From contig JADNRX010000040.1 of the NCBI GenBank assembly GCA_015501595.1, positions 174,913 through 238,912 of the forward strand: a stretch of 64,000 nucleotides of DNA. Reading direction: 5' to 3'. Each line of letters begins with the position of its first letter. Position 1 is the first letter of the stretch. The translations under genes were made by a program, and so were the position numbers. This stretch comes from Hymenopellis radicata (taxonomy: Eukaryota > Basidiomycota > Agaricomycetes > Agaricales > Physalacriaceae). Of this stretch, positions 23,018 through 33,767 are shown piece after piece. Under the pieces are notes generated by a model, which saw only the letters and a list, made by a program, of their open reading frames with translations, had not been told where the DNA came from and ran no database searches.

Positions 23018-24493
23018 TGATGTCTACGAGGCAGTCGACTCGCTGTGAGGTGAATGCTCGTAGAGAACAAAGAACACTGTGCATGCAAGTGTCGTGACGT
23101 TCACAATGAAGCACGTGGTTCCGTGTTTGCCACAATAAAAAGCAGACAGAACAATGGAAACCCAAAAAGGCAACATGCGTGAGCGGGTAAACTGTGCGCG
23201 CCTTAAGATCGTAGGCGAGGTAAATCGAAAACCACCTACGCCATGCGTTGATATCGCCATTGCAGTAAGACAGCCTGTAACTGGTATCATAAAGTTGGTG
23301 TCTGCAGTTGTGGAAGCTAATTCAGAGGTGAGCGAGCAAACGGAGACAAGTAAAAAGACCGCTGACTCGAGGCTTGAAAATCATCTTTTTGTTGACAAGT
23401 CCGAGCTGTCGAGTCGGTTAGCTGAGGAGAGAAAGTTGAACCTAAAACAATGTCCATACGACAGCGAAGCCGCGCGGAAGAGACTGTAATCGACGTAGAA
23501 TGGCAACCGAAACGAGTGCGCTAGTGCTGAGTTCTGTCTTTTGTCCTTCGAGACGCCATTCGTTTTCCTTCAGCGATACCCAAAGACTCTCATAGTATCC
23601 CCAAGGCTTGTAAGAGCAGTCTTGGCAACTGAGGTCGGTCAAATGTGATCGGGTGAACTCACCCGCCATTGCAGCCTGTAGGTTTGCGACTAGACTCCGT
23701 CGCGGACTTGACTTGCTCCTGAGCAGGATGATGATTACATGTCTACAGCTGTCATATGATAGCTGGGCCGGCACTTTGACTCCACGTCAAGACCTCTGGT
23801 CCCATCTGGTCCAAAAAAATCAATCCTTCCTTCCTTTCGAGAAGACTTTTTGGTGGCTTACAAGTGAATTCGACAGGCTGAGCGATGTTGAATGTTTCTG
23901 GCGCCGCTCATGAGTCTTCTCAGCAGTTCCTGAGCAGTTCTCAGCAATCTTCGTACCGTTCCGGACACGTTCCTGGGAGTCAGAAGGAAACGCATTTGAT
24001 CTATAAACTGATCGACATCACGGCTTTTCCCTTTCTTTCCTCGATAGCACTGCATGCCGTTGATGATCCAACGGACCAACGCTAACGGAGCGTCCCACCA
24101 AACTTCGCTTTCTCCGCCGAGCCTCTCCGCCGCAAATGCAGAGTTCGACTTGAGCGCTTGAGCGGCCGCGAGGACAGAGGGCCACGTGTAGGTCTCACAA
24201 ATCCGGGCCCACCAGGACGCGTGTCTACAGCTACAACGCTGACTCCCGCAAGCTTCGATTCACAATGAGGGTTTGAACTATCATTATGTCAGTTCGTGTT
24301 TTCTATATCAGCTGTTACATTGAACGCGCGTCGAGGCATTCATAATGTTGTTGAAAAGGAGTCGCGATTAAGTATCCGTTAGATTCGGTATCATCATTAC
24401 AAGTAGACGCTTTCGCTGGCTCGTTCCAATCGTATCGTGAGTATACATTCTTTCAAATTACACGAGTGCTGAAGACAAGCTTGACCATAGGAC
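23018..24493. other. Intergenic region, no supported gene
   Basis: About 1.5 kb. An open plus-strand frame of 111 codons (23154-23489) has no recognised domain, no paralogue and no intron signals, so I do not call it. The rest shows no repeats shared with the window. Confidence 0.35.
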
Positions 24494-25425
24494 TCATACT
24501 ACCCCGCTTTCTTCAATATATCGTACTCGTAATCCTGGACACCGATAAGATAGTATGTTCTCCAGCGCCGCATCGCTTCCCGGCGATGCGACGTTGGCAA
24601 ACACATTATCTTCTACTCTCGAGACGAATCCTCTTAACCATCCTCTTCGCTTTAATCCGCGCCAACAACCAAGTGTGGAATGCCAGCTCAGCATCTTCAT
24701 CAAAGCGGCCCAAGTCTGTCACCGAGAGCTCTTTCAAGCTCCTACAATCCACACCCAAGTCTGCTAGAATACCCGTCGGTGACACCCTCGACAGCGACAG
24801 GACCTCCAACAACGGCAAACGCTGGAAAAACCCGCTTGCAATATCTACCGCGGTGTTTCCCGGCCACGGCGGCGTCGTCAGACTAAGAGATAACACTCGC
24901 ACAGCAGTCAACTTCAGGCTGCTCATAGCTGCGACAGTCGAAGTTGCCACCTGTAGAAATCGACAAGTGCCGGATAACGTCAATGAGTATAACCGAGTTA
25001 AACAGTCGGAGAAGATAACCGTCGAGAGTATCTTCTGCCCGATCTCCCAATGACCTCAGACGTGTCGGCCTCTCATCGTCAGATGAAGCGGTCGTGGCTC
25101 AGAGTAGCGCAGTACGTCCTGGACAACATTTATGTCGCTGAAGTGGTTAGCAAAACATGGCATATTAAATGACACTGCAACCCATAGCGCTTGCACGCTC
25201 GACGCAGTCTCTCTCCAAGAGCGGCAGACGTGCGAGAGCGCCAGCGAAACGTTCGTTCGTTCGCTGTCGCTTTCCGGTGTCAGTTCATAGGCGGCTCTGA
25301 ATATAACCTGAAGGATCGTGGGCGCTAAATCGCTGGCGTTCCACTCTGCAAACAGTGAGGCTTAAATGTGCAGAAGACGTAGAATAGCAGCTTACTACGA
25401 GGTTTGACGAAAGCGTTCAAAATCA
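24494..25425 (-). pseudogene. F-box/LRR-type protein with internal stop
   Basis: The minus-strand start at 25425 gives MILNAFVKPR, then an intron of about 50 nt whose removal creates KWNASDLAPTILQVIF, a typical agaric F-box-like start. LSHVCRSWRETASSVQALW, the second half of the F-box, follows. F-box proteins recruit substrates to SCF ubiquitin ligases through Skp1. At 25056-25058 an in-frame TGA interrupts the frame; in-frame sequence resumes at once (GHWEIGQKIL) and runs through leucine-rich segments (LPLLEVLSLSRV, CRSLKELSVTDLG) to the stop at 24494. Upstream, the last codon of another remnant overlaps the ATG. The 5' part lies inside inverted-repeat arm A, and a second copy of this start is at 63869. 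Confidence 0.65.
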
Positions 25426-26240
25426 TTGTTCCTCGCAAAGCTTATCCACAGGCATTTCCGAGCCAGACCGGTGATAATATCCATAATGATACATCCTCCG
25501 AACGAAACTTCTCCCGCAATCAAAATGAGTGTAGCCACACTGCTCAGCATGCAGTATGAGCTTGTCCAGCTCGTATTCGGGGAAATATTTCATGTTCGTG
25601 GACGTCCCCAAGATGACGATCCCACCCGAACTTGATTGAAGCTCTGCAGCAGACTGTATAAACCCACGTAACAGTTCAGCGACAGACCTTCGCGCCTCTG
25701 GCGCCACGGGGATTGAAACCAGATGGCAGCATCCTTGGGCAATCGGGATGCTCGTCGAAGAATCTTGACAGGCATCGAGCGTCCGCCCGCCAAGCATAAA
25801 TGTGGTCGCTCAATGTCTGCCAAGTATCTCCGAGTCCAGAAAGGTAAGTCAGAAACTCTTCGAGATCGTGGTGCACTATGTTCAGTGTAAATATGAGGTT
25901 CCCGGCATACCAGAAGACAAAACATACTTGTCAAGTAGTCAGCATGTGAGTCCCGGCTTCGTTTCATCGCAGAGATGATATCCTCCAGTCGAGCAGCCTC
26001 CCCGCCTTTCTCATAGTAGGTCGCAAATACGCCATCTAGCGAGCCTCTGGCACACCCAAGGCCAGCGGTAGTGTTCGGTGAAATGCCTGCTCCCCAACGA
26101 ATAACACACTCCGCTCTTATCAAGCAAGATGTCATTCAAAGCCTTTTCAGCGTCGGCGGACAGGAGAGTTAGATCAGCCTGTGGAGAACCTGATTCGTCA
26201 CAGAGTGTTGAATAACCAAGCGATATTAATGGACTCACCG
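25423..26240 (-). pseudogene. Unrecognised remnant upstream of the F-box gene (arm A)
   Basis: Protein-like segments in changing frames: SPQADLTLLSADAEKALND, FATYYEKGGEAARLEDIISAMKRSRDSHADYL, an apparent intron, HHDLEEFLTYLSGLGDTWQTL, then LDKLILHAEQCGYTHFDC and YHYGYYHRSGSEMPVDKLCEEQ ending at 25423. The stop overlaps the ATG of the F-box frame. The same segments occur in arm B with different indels. In arm B, removal of small indels would place the last segment in frame with the F-box start, so this may be the N-terminal part of a longer F-box protein that has decayed. No domain recognised. Confidence 0.45.
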
Positions 26241-26350
26241 ATTAAACCCATCACACTGAGGAGGACGTCGTCGTCTTCAAAACAGTGTGTACATCATGTC
26301 GTGATGCCTTCACACGCCATCGAAAGGTACAGAGCGGCTGTAATCTAATG

Positions 26351-26840
26351 TTAGCAAATATAAGTATAAGAGTCTGGATTCTTCAACATAATTCCCTCTT
26401 CGCATCGTAAATCAATTTCCCAAGTGTTCGATAACTTAAACGCCACGTCTATCCTCACGGGAAGCGATGTGGTGCTTGCAAACACGCTACCTTCTGCCAT
26501 GGTCTCGAGATGGATCGTCTCGACCATCATCTTCGCCTTGATCCGCCACAACAGCCAACCGTAAAATGCTAGCTAGTCTTCGTCAAAACATCCCAAGCTT
26601 GTTACCGAGATGATCTTAAGCTCCCGAAATCTGCAAGAATGCCAGTATCAGTCATCCAACGAGGGCAACTTGGACCGGAAGAACTGCGTGCATGTCGACC
26701 GTAGTGTTTTATGGCGTCGTCAGATAAAAATTTTGCCCAGAAGCCAGATTCTGAATGCCCGCCATGCCAGCTGCAGCCCTCGAAGTTTCCACAGCTATTC
26801 GGAGACCTTTTACGAAGACTTACAAGCTGATGTCCCACGA
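26351..26840 (-). pseudogene. F-box/LRR C-terminal remnant (arm A)
   Basis: The frame IKAKMMVETIHLETMAEGSVFAS parallels IKAKRMVKRIRLESRREDNVFAN at the end of the F-box/LRR gene at 24494. Just upstream on the minus strand, TDTGILADFG parallels its SPTGILADLG. It is therefore the 3' end of another member of that family, without the F-box part. Stops and frame changes separate the pieces. The equivalent arm B sequence is at about 62100-62560. Confidence 0.5.
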
Positions 26841-27746
26841 CTGTGAATATCAAGTTACAGTAAGATTGCTCTAGTAGGTTCACAGAGAATTTGAAAAAGG
26901 AACAGAAGAATTCAACGGTCACGTCATCGTCGATTGTCTCACTCTCCGACAGCACGTCGAAGAGATCGTCTTCGCCTACCTCGAGCGCCATGGATGTGCT
27001 GTTACAAGATAGAGTATACACTGGAGAGCCTTCAGTATTGATAGCAGTGACACGCCAGTTGCCGAGCGACGGATGACGGAACTGAGAGTGAGGAAAGTGG
27101 TATGGTGCAGGCATGAGGACAGCGGCATGCTTAGGACCGATGACTCTCTGAATGTGGATATCTAGTAAGTCTTGAGCGGAGGAACACGGTTAGAGGGATT
27201 GCTGCGGTGATTGACAACCCAATCCGAGGCACTAGAAGACGTAGGCAATCGTCAGTTGGGTCGGGAGCACTCATGCACTCACAGTTCTCTCAACCGCGAG
27301 AAATAAGCCAGATAAGCGGCTTCGCCGTCCCATTCAACGTATTTCTCCGAGAAAAGGATAGACGCAGTGAAGGCATAGAAGCAGTGGCACATGTAACTAC
27401 AACAGACATTAGCGTGGGCAAAGATCAAAATGAAGGCTACGTACCCGTTAATGGTCGTTGCCTCGGTCGTCCGCAGATACGCATCGTACCATGCGAGAGC
27501 GGCTTGCACCTGAAGCATACTATCTGTCCCAGCGCATCCGGTCGACTTCACGGAGATTACTAGCCCATTCTCTTGCTGCCCCTTCAATGTCTGGATTGCT
27601 GCGAAAAGCTCATCACGCTCTCTTGGCCTCTCAGCAATCGCATCCGCATTTTCCAATTGCACTTTAACAAAGAAGAATCCTTGCTCAACTGCCTCGTCCA
27701 TCGACATGCTCCTGGGCGGGAAACTGTTGGTAGCGAGCGACGTCAT
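26602..27746 (-). CDS. Unrecognised protein, arm A copy (partner at 61114)
   Basis: Start at 27746 (MTSLATNSFPPRSMSMDEA). Exons are joined by about 50 nt introns after TTING and after SRLREL, giving YMCHCFYAFTAS and then ASDWVDN-type sequence, as in arm B. The protein is helical and hydrophilic, with no domain, signal peptide or membrane segment that I recognise. Relative to arm B, two compensating indels change a short stretch (PYHFPHSQFRH versus PYRFLTLKFRH) but restore the frame. The 3' end is uncertain: the frame continues past SESETIDDD to about 26602, which may be intron. Conservation of splice sites in both arms supports a real gene. Confidence 0.5.
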
Positions 27747-27874
27747 GAGTGTACGTGGTTGAGATTGATCAATCGATCGAGCCCTCTGAAATGATCCATA
27801 GCCTGGTCACAGCACAGTAATGAGTAGTGTATATTGTATGTACTAAGTTTGAACATGAGAAAAGAGTGTAGTTA

Positions 27875-29111
27875 CTAGTACAACGTTAAGACATACAGTG
27901 TAGATAGAAAATGTAACATAGAATTTAATAACCGGCGTCGTCGATATCGTGGTTCAGCTGATGACGGCGAACCAGCCTCCTGCAAACTAGCGCATTTGCG
28001 AGATCGTACCTCCTCCCGCGCCTCCCCCTCGTCTTCTTCAGAGACTACTGTCGCAAGCGCGATTCCCTTTAGCGGAGACCAGGTTTGAACCTTCCAAGGC
28101 GCGGAAAATGACGAAGAAGACAGACTGCAGCTCTCGTAGAACGAGGGCAGGAAATCCTTGTCTGCCCACTTGAAGGAATGGCCATGACTGGCGTTGATCC
28201 CTCCATCCGCTTGTAACAGCTGGCGACGAAATTTCCGAAGCCGCCCAGTAAAGAGAGACCGTAGTAGTCCTCGTCCCGGCCGTAAAAGTGCCCAAACGCC
28301 TTCATATATACTGCTGAATCCTTCGACGAACCGGCTTCGCGTATCCAGGGCAATACCGAAGAGTTCTCGCCAATGCTGCCGCACTGTGGGCGCGAAAACT
28401 CTATCCGTGATGGATGATGGAACAGCTGTCAGCAACTAGCAGTACAACCAGAGCGCAGATTCTATGTCGTGAAGGTAATTACACCGAAACCAGCGTGTAG
28501 TCTCAGGTTTCGCCAGCCGCGCTGCATCTCAACATCTGAATCTTGCGGGAGGCGGCGCCGGGGCTGTCGCGCCAACGAGAAGAAATGGTTCAGCGTTGGT
28601 ATTCAACGTTCAACCGCCCTGAAGCCTGGCGTTCCCTGAGCGTCAAGTCAGACAAGCAGAACGAAAGGAATGAGTCGGAGAACTTACAGGCTCAACGTTG
28701 AACGACTCGGCGCCATATGGACACGCATATCCGAGATCCAAAATCTTAGTCTGAAGTTCGCCTTTTCAACTAGACAGTTGCCGGGACTGATAGTTCGATG
28801 GACATATCCAACTAGACGTACAGACATAGGGCCTGCAGAATAAGTATTGTTTAAACGCACTGATATAGAAGATGTAACAACGTACCTTCTCAGGACCTCA
28901 ACTATCGCTAAAGAATCCTCGGCGTAGTCAAGAAGCAATTATGCTCGAAGATAAAGCTGCGGTTGGTTCGCGTAAGATGATTGTTGACGGGTTCGTCCAC
29001 GATGATGGGAGGTTTGCCTCTTGCTACACCTTCAGCTGCAAGCAAGGAACCTGGAGTATTTGCGTGCCGCAGGGAAGTCGTTTGACTTCCTGAGCGCCGA
29101 GATTTCGTCAT
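27875..29111 (-). pseudogene. FunK1-like kinase remnant (arm A)
   Basis: Pieces of a fungal kinase in order: LLDYAEDSLAIVEVLRR, the loop VGYVHRTISPGNCLVE near 28770-28815, then ISDMRVHM where relatives read ISDLEYA, then HWRELFGIAL, FSSIYEGVWA and a C-terminal tail ending near 27875. The catalytic Asp position is Thr (HRT). Frame changes separate the segments, and the N-lobe is absent; homology to the arm B kinase stops at about 29045. This copy cannot encode an active kinase. Confidence 0.65.
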
Positions 29112-29743
29112 GGACAGCCTTTTAAGTTTTCTCCTCTGAAATTAGGGACATGCCAACATCAACGAACGCGGATCGTCAAAAGAGGTGTTTAATGACAGAG
29201 ATGATATCAATGGACTCACCGATGAATACCATCACACTGAATCTTCAGAACAGCCTCCGGGTGCTTGACTACTTCCCACGCCTACAGAGGATCTAACGTT
29301 AGGAAAGAATAAAGAGTCTGGAGCCGCCAACAGATTCTCCTCCGCGACCATCAGCAAAGACGGTGTCCCAATGTGAATCAATTTCTATGTCAATACATCA
29401 TCCCGCTCATGTAGGGGAATGTTGAATGAAACAATGAAACGGTAGGTTGTACTACTAGACTGGAATCGTCCTCCCATCGCACTGCGCTCCGACATCTGCA
29501 TCTGTAAATAGGAATCATTATTCATGAAAACCTGGGGAACAAGTCAGTAAATCATCGAGTTTTATGAAAAGGAAACCACGCACGTCAAAGGAGTATCTGA
29601 GGACGATACTCGAAACAATTGTAGCAAAAGAACATGAATACAGATCACAGGCTATATACAGTCGAAGAGGTATCATAATAATATGTATATGTAAGTACGA
29701 AGGTGTACAGCGTCTGGGGACGAGAACAAGAAAAGAAGAGAGG
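29112..29743. other. Spacer between inverted-repeat arm A and CHS7
   Basis: No gene recognised. It holds the 3' flank of CHS7 and sequence outside the inverted repeat. A minus-strand segment near 29160-29230 resembles the GLIGESIN-type stretch of arm A (TGGACTCACCGAT), suggesting further old repeat debris. Confidence 0.3.
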
Positions 29744-30767
29744 TTATTGGTACCCGCCATAGTACGGGTCTTCGTCCCAAGATTCTGTGGGACAGCTGAG
29801 CAAGCGTGTGAGGTAAAGACTGCGGACATACCTTCGGTAATGCTTTTCCAAGCTAAATATATGACCCCCACAGCTGCGGTTTCTAGCACCGTCCCGATAA
29901 AGCTTCCGTCCTGTGAAGCTATGAGCCAAAGTGTATGTAAACGAGTAGTAGACACGTACCACTTTGGCGTCGCTGCCCTTGCAGATGACTTTTCCCAACA
30001 AAAACCAAGCCAGTTGTCCGAGTACGAACAGAATGGCGGCAATGACATAAAACCACATGGGTTTAACTTCGTTCAAAACGGATAGCACAATATAGGCCAT
30101 AAGGCCCAGATATGCGAGGGCACACACACCAGGCCACATGCTGGTTACGATGAAAAGAGCGACAGAGTGGAGAGCGGCCTGCGGATCGCCAGGTTCGAGG
30201 GTGGTTGTGAAGCCCAGGCCAACATCAAGAGAAACGTAGAGCGCTGCCACGAAAGATATTAGGCAGAGAAAGGTGAAGGGGATTATGGAAGACATGGTGC
30301 CATCCTCGACGATCTGGGTTGCGACTAGGGCATTGGCCAGCAATGCACCAAAAAGTGCAGCAACGAGGCCGGCGTGGATGGCGGTAAGGACAACGAGGGC
30401 GGTGCTGCCCTGCTCGAGAAGACTGCCCGTAGTCATGATTTGGAAGGGAAGAGTGAGCAGGTAGAGCACGAGGAATAGGCGCAGCTCTACGCGGCCGACA
30501 GCTGCTTTGCGCCGAGATACAGCGTATATGAGGAGGCCGACGAAGGGTATGCTGAGGCCGCAGGCCAGGATATTAGCGATATTGCTGATGCTGCCATCGG
30601 TGCCAACGCGGGGTATACCGCACGACGGATTAATGCCGACTGGATCGCCCGACGACGGGGTAATAACGGTCGAGTTGATATCTACGAGATGGCGGTTAGA
30701 ACAGGTTACACCATGGGTATGATGGGGTGTTGGTGCAGAGCGGTTTAAAGTCGCCGAAACCTGTCAT
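29744..30767 (-). CDS. CHS7: Chs7-like chitin synthase export chaperone
   Basis: Chs7-family proteins are multi-pass ER membrane proteins needed for chitin synthase to leave the ER. The start at 30767 gives MTGFGDFKPLCTNTPSYPW. Hydrophobic helices follow: ISNIANILACGLSIPFVG, LFLVLYLLTLPFQIMTT, ALVVLTAIHAGLVAALFGAL, SSIIPFTFLCLISFVAALYV, LHSVALFIVTSMWPGV, AYIVLSVL and MWFYVIAAILFVLGQLAWF. Two introns near the 3' end resolve to GSDAKVDGSF and ITEESWDEDPYYGGYQ, stop at 29744-29746. The N-terminal join is awkward: linking PW to INSTVITPSSGDPVG needs a 28 nt intron (or a 70 nt one that skips this stretch). Otherwise no defects. It probably acts with chitin synthase genes located elsewhere. Confidence 0.85.
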
Positions 30768-32891
30768 GGCGCGGAAACAGTCGTCGACGTTGCCCGGCGC
30801 AGCGTTGAGGACGTCGTTGTCGTCGATGAGCACAGTGGTGGTAAAAGCCTCGAGAACCACGTGCTCTTTTGTTTGGTCTTGGATACCGTCGGCTTGATCC
30901 GGTATCTGCTCTAATTGGTGTGCCTGGAAAAAGAGGCATATGGGGGCTCAGCTGTTGACGACGAGCACGACGACGTCCGTCCAGAAACAAATTGAAACGA
31001 TGCCGGCGCTGTTATCTCCACGACCATCGTTACATCCACTCGAGTGCGAGTTTATTCGACTCCCCTCGGAAAATAGTGCAAACCTCGGAAAAATGAGCAG
31101 GAACGCGTATCGTGGTCTATATCGCGGACGAAGGTCCTTTTGAGCTTTGTGGAATGCGCGACTCGTGTCGCCGACGAGCTCGCGGCATGGCGAATCTCTC
31201 TGCAGCGACGAGGTTCATACCCTCACCCTCATTCCTAGCCACACGTAAAAGAACACACCTCGACCACCCTACATTGCACCCGAATCGACCTGTTCGTCGT
31301 TTTCCATGACCTGTTGGGGCTGTTACTGCCTACAGCCGTCTTGATGCAACCGGTAGTCGTCCAGCACCACATCGAGAATGTCGTCAACGGACGTGTCTCT
31401 CCCACATCGAGCTTGCCTGACGGGAACCCTGGTGAGTGCCCCGAAAACCAGATGCAATCAAGTTATACCAATCCCGTTTAAAAGTGCACAACTCTGGACC
31501 GTATTCGGGACTTGCAACTAGACTTGAACCGGCTCCTACCTCGCCCTCTGAGAACCTCTACGGTGGCGAGAGACGGCGCCCTTGCAAGCCTCGCAGTGGA
31601 CACTGCCGGCGCCACCTTTTGAGTGAATTAGTAGCTTGCGTCGAACATCCTGCGGAGCTCTGAATTACTCACTTACCGCTGTAGTCGGCTGCGTTAGAGT
31701 AATGCGGCGGTCGTTCGGTGCCGGATCGTCAGCCTTTCGAACCCAAGCAGAACTGGTGAGCAGCCTTGGAAAGGCAATTTATCATTCTTGATGCGTTTTC
31801 ACTAGCAGATCGGTGTTATAACTTGCGTTTAACCTTGCATCATCCTTTCCGCGTAGATAGGGTTCGTTTGACGCGGTCTAATAAGCGAGAACGTCCTCCA
31901 AATACCTCGGACTCTGCGTTATCCCGTAGGATCGACGCTCTCAGAACCGCCGTTACGTCGTGCAAATCTCATGTCGAAGTGATACGAGTACGCTAGCTTA
32001 CCTGGTGATTCCCCCTTCCGTCGTCCGGCGTAGCTTCATTTCTGACGCGCCTGACCGATAGCCAAATTTAGCCCCTCATCATTCTCCAGGCAGGTATCAA
32101 CAGTTGAAGCGAAGGCCACCGCCACTGCTCACTTGAAGCGTGTGCTAAATGATCGTTCTGTCGCCGTTTCGGTCTGGTTTTCATGAGTGTGTACAGCAAA
32201 AACGGAAGCATTGTGCGACGTGGGGTCACCGTTTCATGAACATTACTGCGGCGTAGGAGTGCACCGCTAGCCATCTTCGCCGACATTCTCTTGCTGATAT
32301 ACACTATTACACTTTTCATGCGTCACTCATGCCGAGGCGCAAGAACTCCGAGGTTCTGGAGCCGGCCGTGAAATAGACCTTTCACAAACCGCTGTATCCG
32401 GGCACTAATGGCCTCCTCAGCGGCCTGGATCAAGGATTGAGCAGGATGAATGTGTAATACGCGGAGGCCCACTCACCGTCTCGGGTCATATGCCTGATCC
32501 TGTGTGGCGACACTGCCATGATGGCTAGCGTTCGCCGTGTTTTCCCCTCGACAGAAGAGCATTTGCTCGACGCCAATTGTCTTTTTACTCAATTTACCTC
32601 TCGCCGACTTCGACCTTATCTCACAATGACCCAGAATCCCGCATGCCAATTCATTGACCCACGTCATGGGGGTCCTATACCGCCGGATCATGACGCGACT
32701 GCCAATCCCGGGGCCAGATAATCTTAGAACACAGTGCCGCGATTCCGGCGTCCCATGCCTAACTCCCCTGATCCACGCGTGTGCTATATAACCTGTGGTG
32801 TGCGTCGTGCAAGTCGTCTTTATCGACCTTCACGATCACCCACACTCCACCCCCTTCTTACCTTTTACTAACGCCCAACAACATCATCATC
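30768..32891. other. Long intergenic region between CHS7 and the Kre9-like gene
   Basis: About 2.1 kb without a supported gene. It must contain both divergent promoters. A TATA-like CTATATAA occurs near 32783-32790, about 100 bp before the Kre9-like start, and could be its TATA box. Open frames at 31436-31663 and 31766-31996 have no domain or paralogue. Confidence 0.4.
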
Positions 32892-33449
32892 ATGAACTTC
32901 ACGTCCTTAATCCTGTTCTACGTTGCCGCCCTTGTGTCCATCGTCGCGGCGGCGCCCATGCGTCTTTCCACTCGGGATGTGTTTGTCCCTCCTGTCCTCA
33001 CACCCGACGCCGCGACCACATGGACTGTCAACTCGACTGTCACCGTCACCTGGTGAGCAGCGCCGCCGCCGCCGCCCGTTCTGTATTCATCATTTGTGCT
33101 TTTAGGGACGTCTCCGACCCGCCTGCTCAGATCACGAACAAGCTCGGAAGCATCAGACTTAGGAAGGCCGATAGGGCTCTACCTCGTGAGTCGCCCGACT
33201 CGGATATCCGCTTCTCATCTGATCCATTCGCGCACTAGTCGTCCTCGCTGATGGTTTCGATATCCTGCTTGGCCAAATCGATGTCACCGTTCCGTGGGTT
33301 GTTGCTGGTACTGATTACTCCATCGTCTGTGCGTGCATTGTTCCTTCTTCCATGTCTCCTTTCCTGATGTCTTGTCTTTCTTTGCAGTGTTCGGCGACTC
33401 GGGTAATTGGAGCCCGGACTTTAGCATCGTCGGTGGTCCCGAGTTTTAA
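32892..33449 (+). CDS. Small secreted Kre9/Knh1-like protein
   Basis: The start MNFTSLILFYVAALVSIVAA is a clear signal peptide. Four exons (32892-33052, 33106-33185, 33239-33328, 33388-33449) join in frame with canonical splice sites. The mature part is one beta-rich domain: VTWDVSDPPAQITNKLGSIR, then LADGFDILLGQIDVTVP, DYSIVLFGDSGNWSPDFSI and stop. This pattern matches the N-terminal Kre9/Knh1 (Ser/Thr-rich GPI-anchored family) domain linked to beta-1,6-glucan or cell wall structure. The protein is only about 130 residues, with no Ser/Thr-rich tail and no GPI signal, so it should be freely secreted. TATA-like sequence lies about 100 bp upstream. Confidence 0.88.
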
Positions 33450-33589
33450 ATGATCGGTCGTGGAGAGAGCAAAATGAAATGAACATGAATGGAATGGACT
33501 ACTTGATGCTTTTACGAACTAATTCGCTTACTCATGAACTTTTTTGGACACTTGCAATTGCACTGTATACACTGTAAAAAAGACTACGA

Positions 33590-33760
33590 CTACTGTACTG
33601 AGGACTTTTTTCGACTGAATGAATCTTTGTTTCATTCATCGGTGTTGGTTTTGAACGCGTTTCAATTGTTGGAGTATGAAAGGAGCATCTCCACCCGGCG
33701 TCTCCTGTACGATGATCATTAACCTTGCGATTAGCAAGATGGCCAATATCTGACAGGTGG
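33590..33760. repeat. Direct repeat, left copy flanking F-box gene A
   Basis: About 160 bp matching 36478-36650 in the same orientation. Shared landmarks include TACTGAGGACTTT, CTTTGTTTCATTC, TTGTTGGAGTATGAAA and GATGATCATTAACCTTGCGA. The two copies bracket a roughly 2.7 kb unit holding F-box gene A. No coding content is apparent. Confidence 0.8.
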
Positions 33761-33767
33761 TGCCACA

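Larger units (their letters stand above)
25300..29045. repeat. Inverted repeat arm A (partner at about 59705-64000)
   Basis: Reverse-complement matching to the right end of the window is visible throughout. Landmarks shared by both arms are the F-box start exon, the remnant with TSMFCLLVCREP, the stretch VRRMYHYGYYHRSGSE, the gene encoding SLATNSFPPRSMSMDE, and a kinase remnant with GYVHR. The match extends from the gene-interior kinase sequence near 29045 to at least 25300, where the partner leaves the window. Single-base differences and small indels are scattered. Arm A lacks the 349 bp Gag-derived piece present in the other arm. Confidence 0.85.

Noticed and set aside
23154..23489. 111-codon plus-strand frame
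   Set aside because: No recognised domain, no paralogue and no intron. Length alone is not enough in this GC range.
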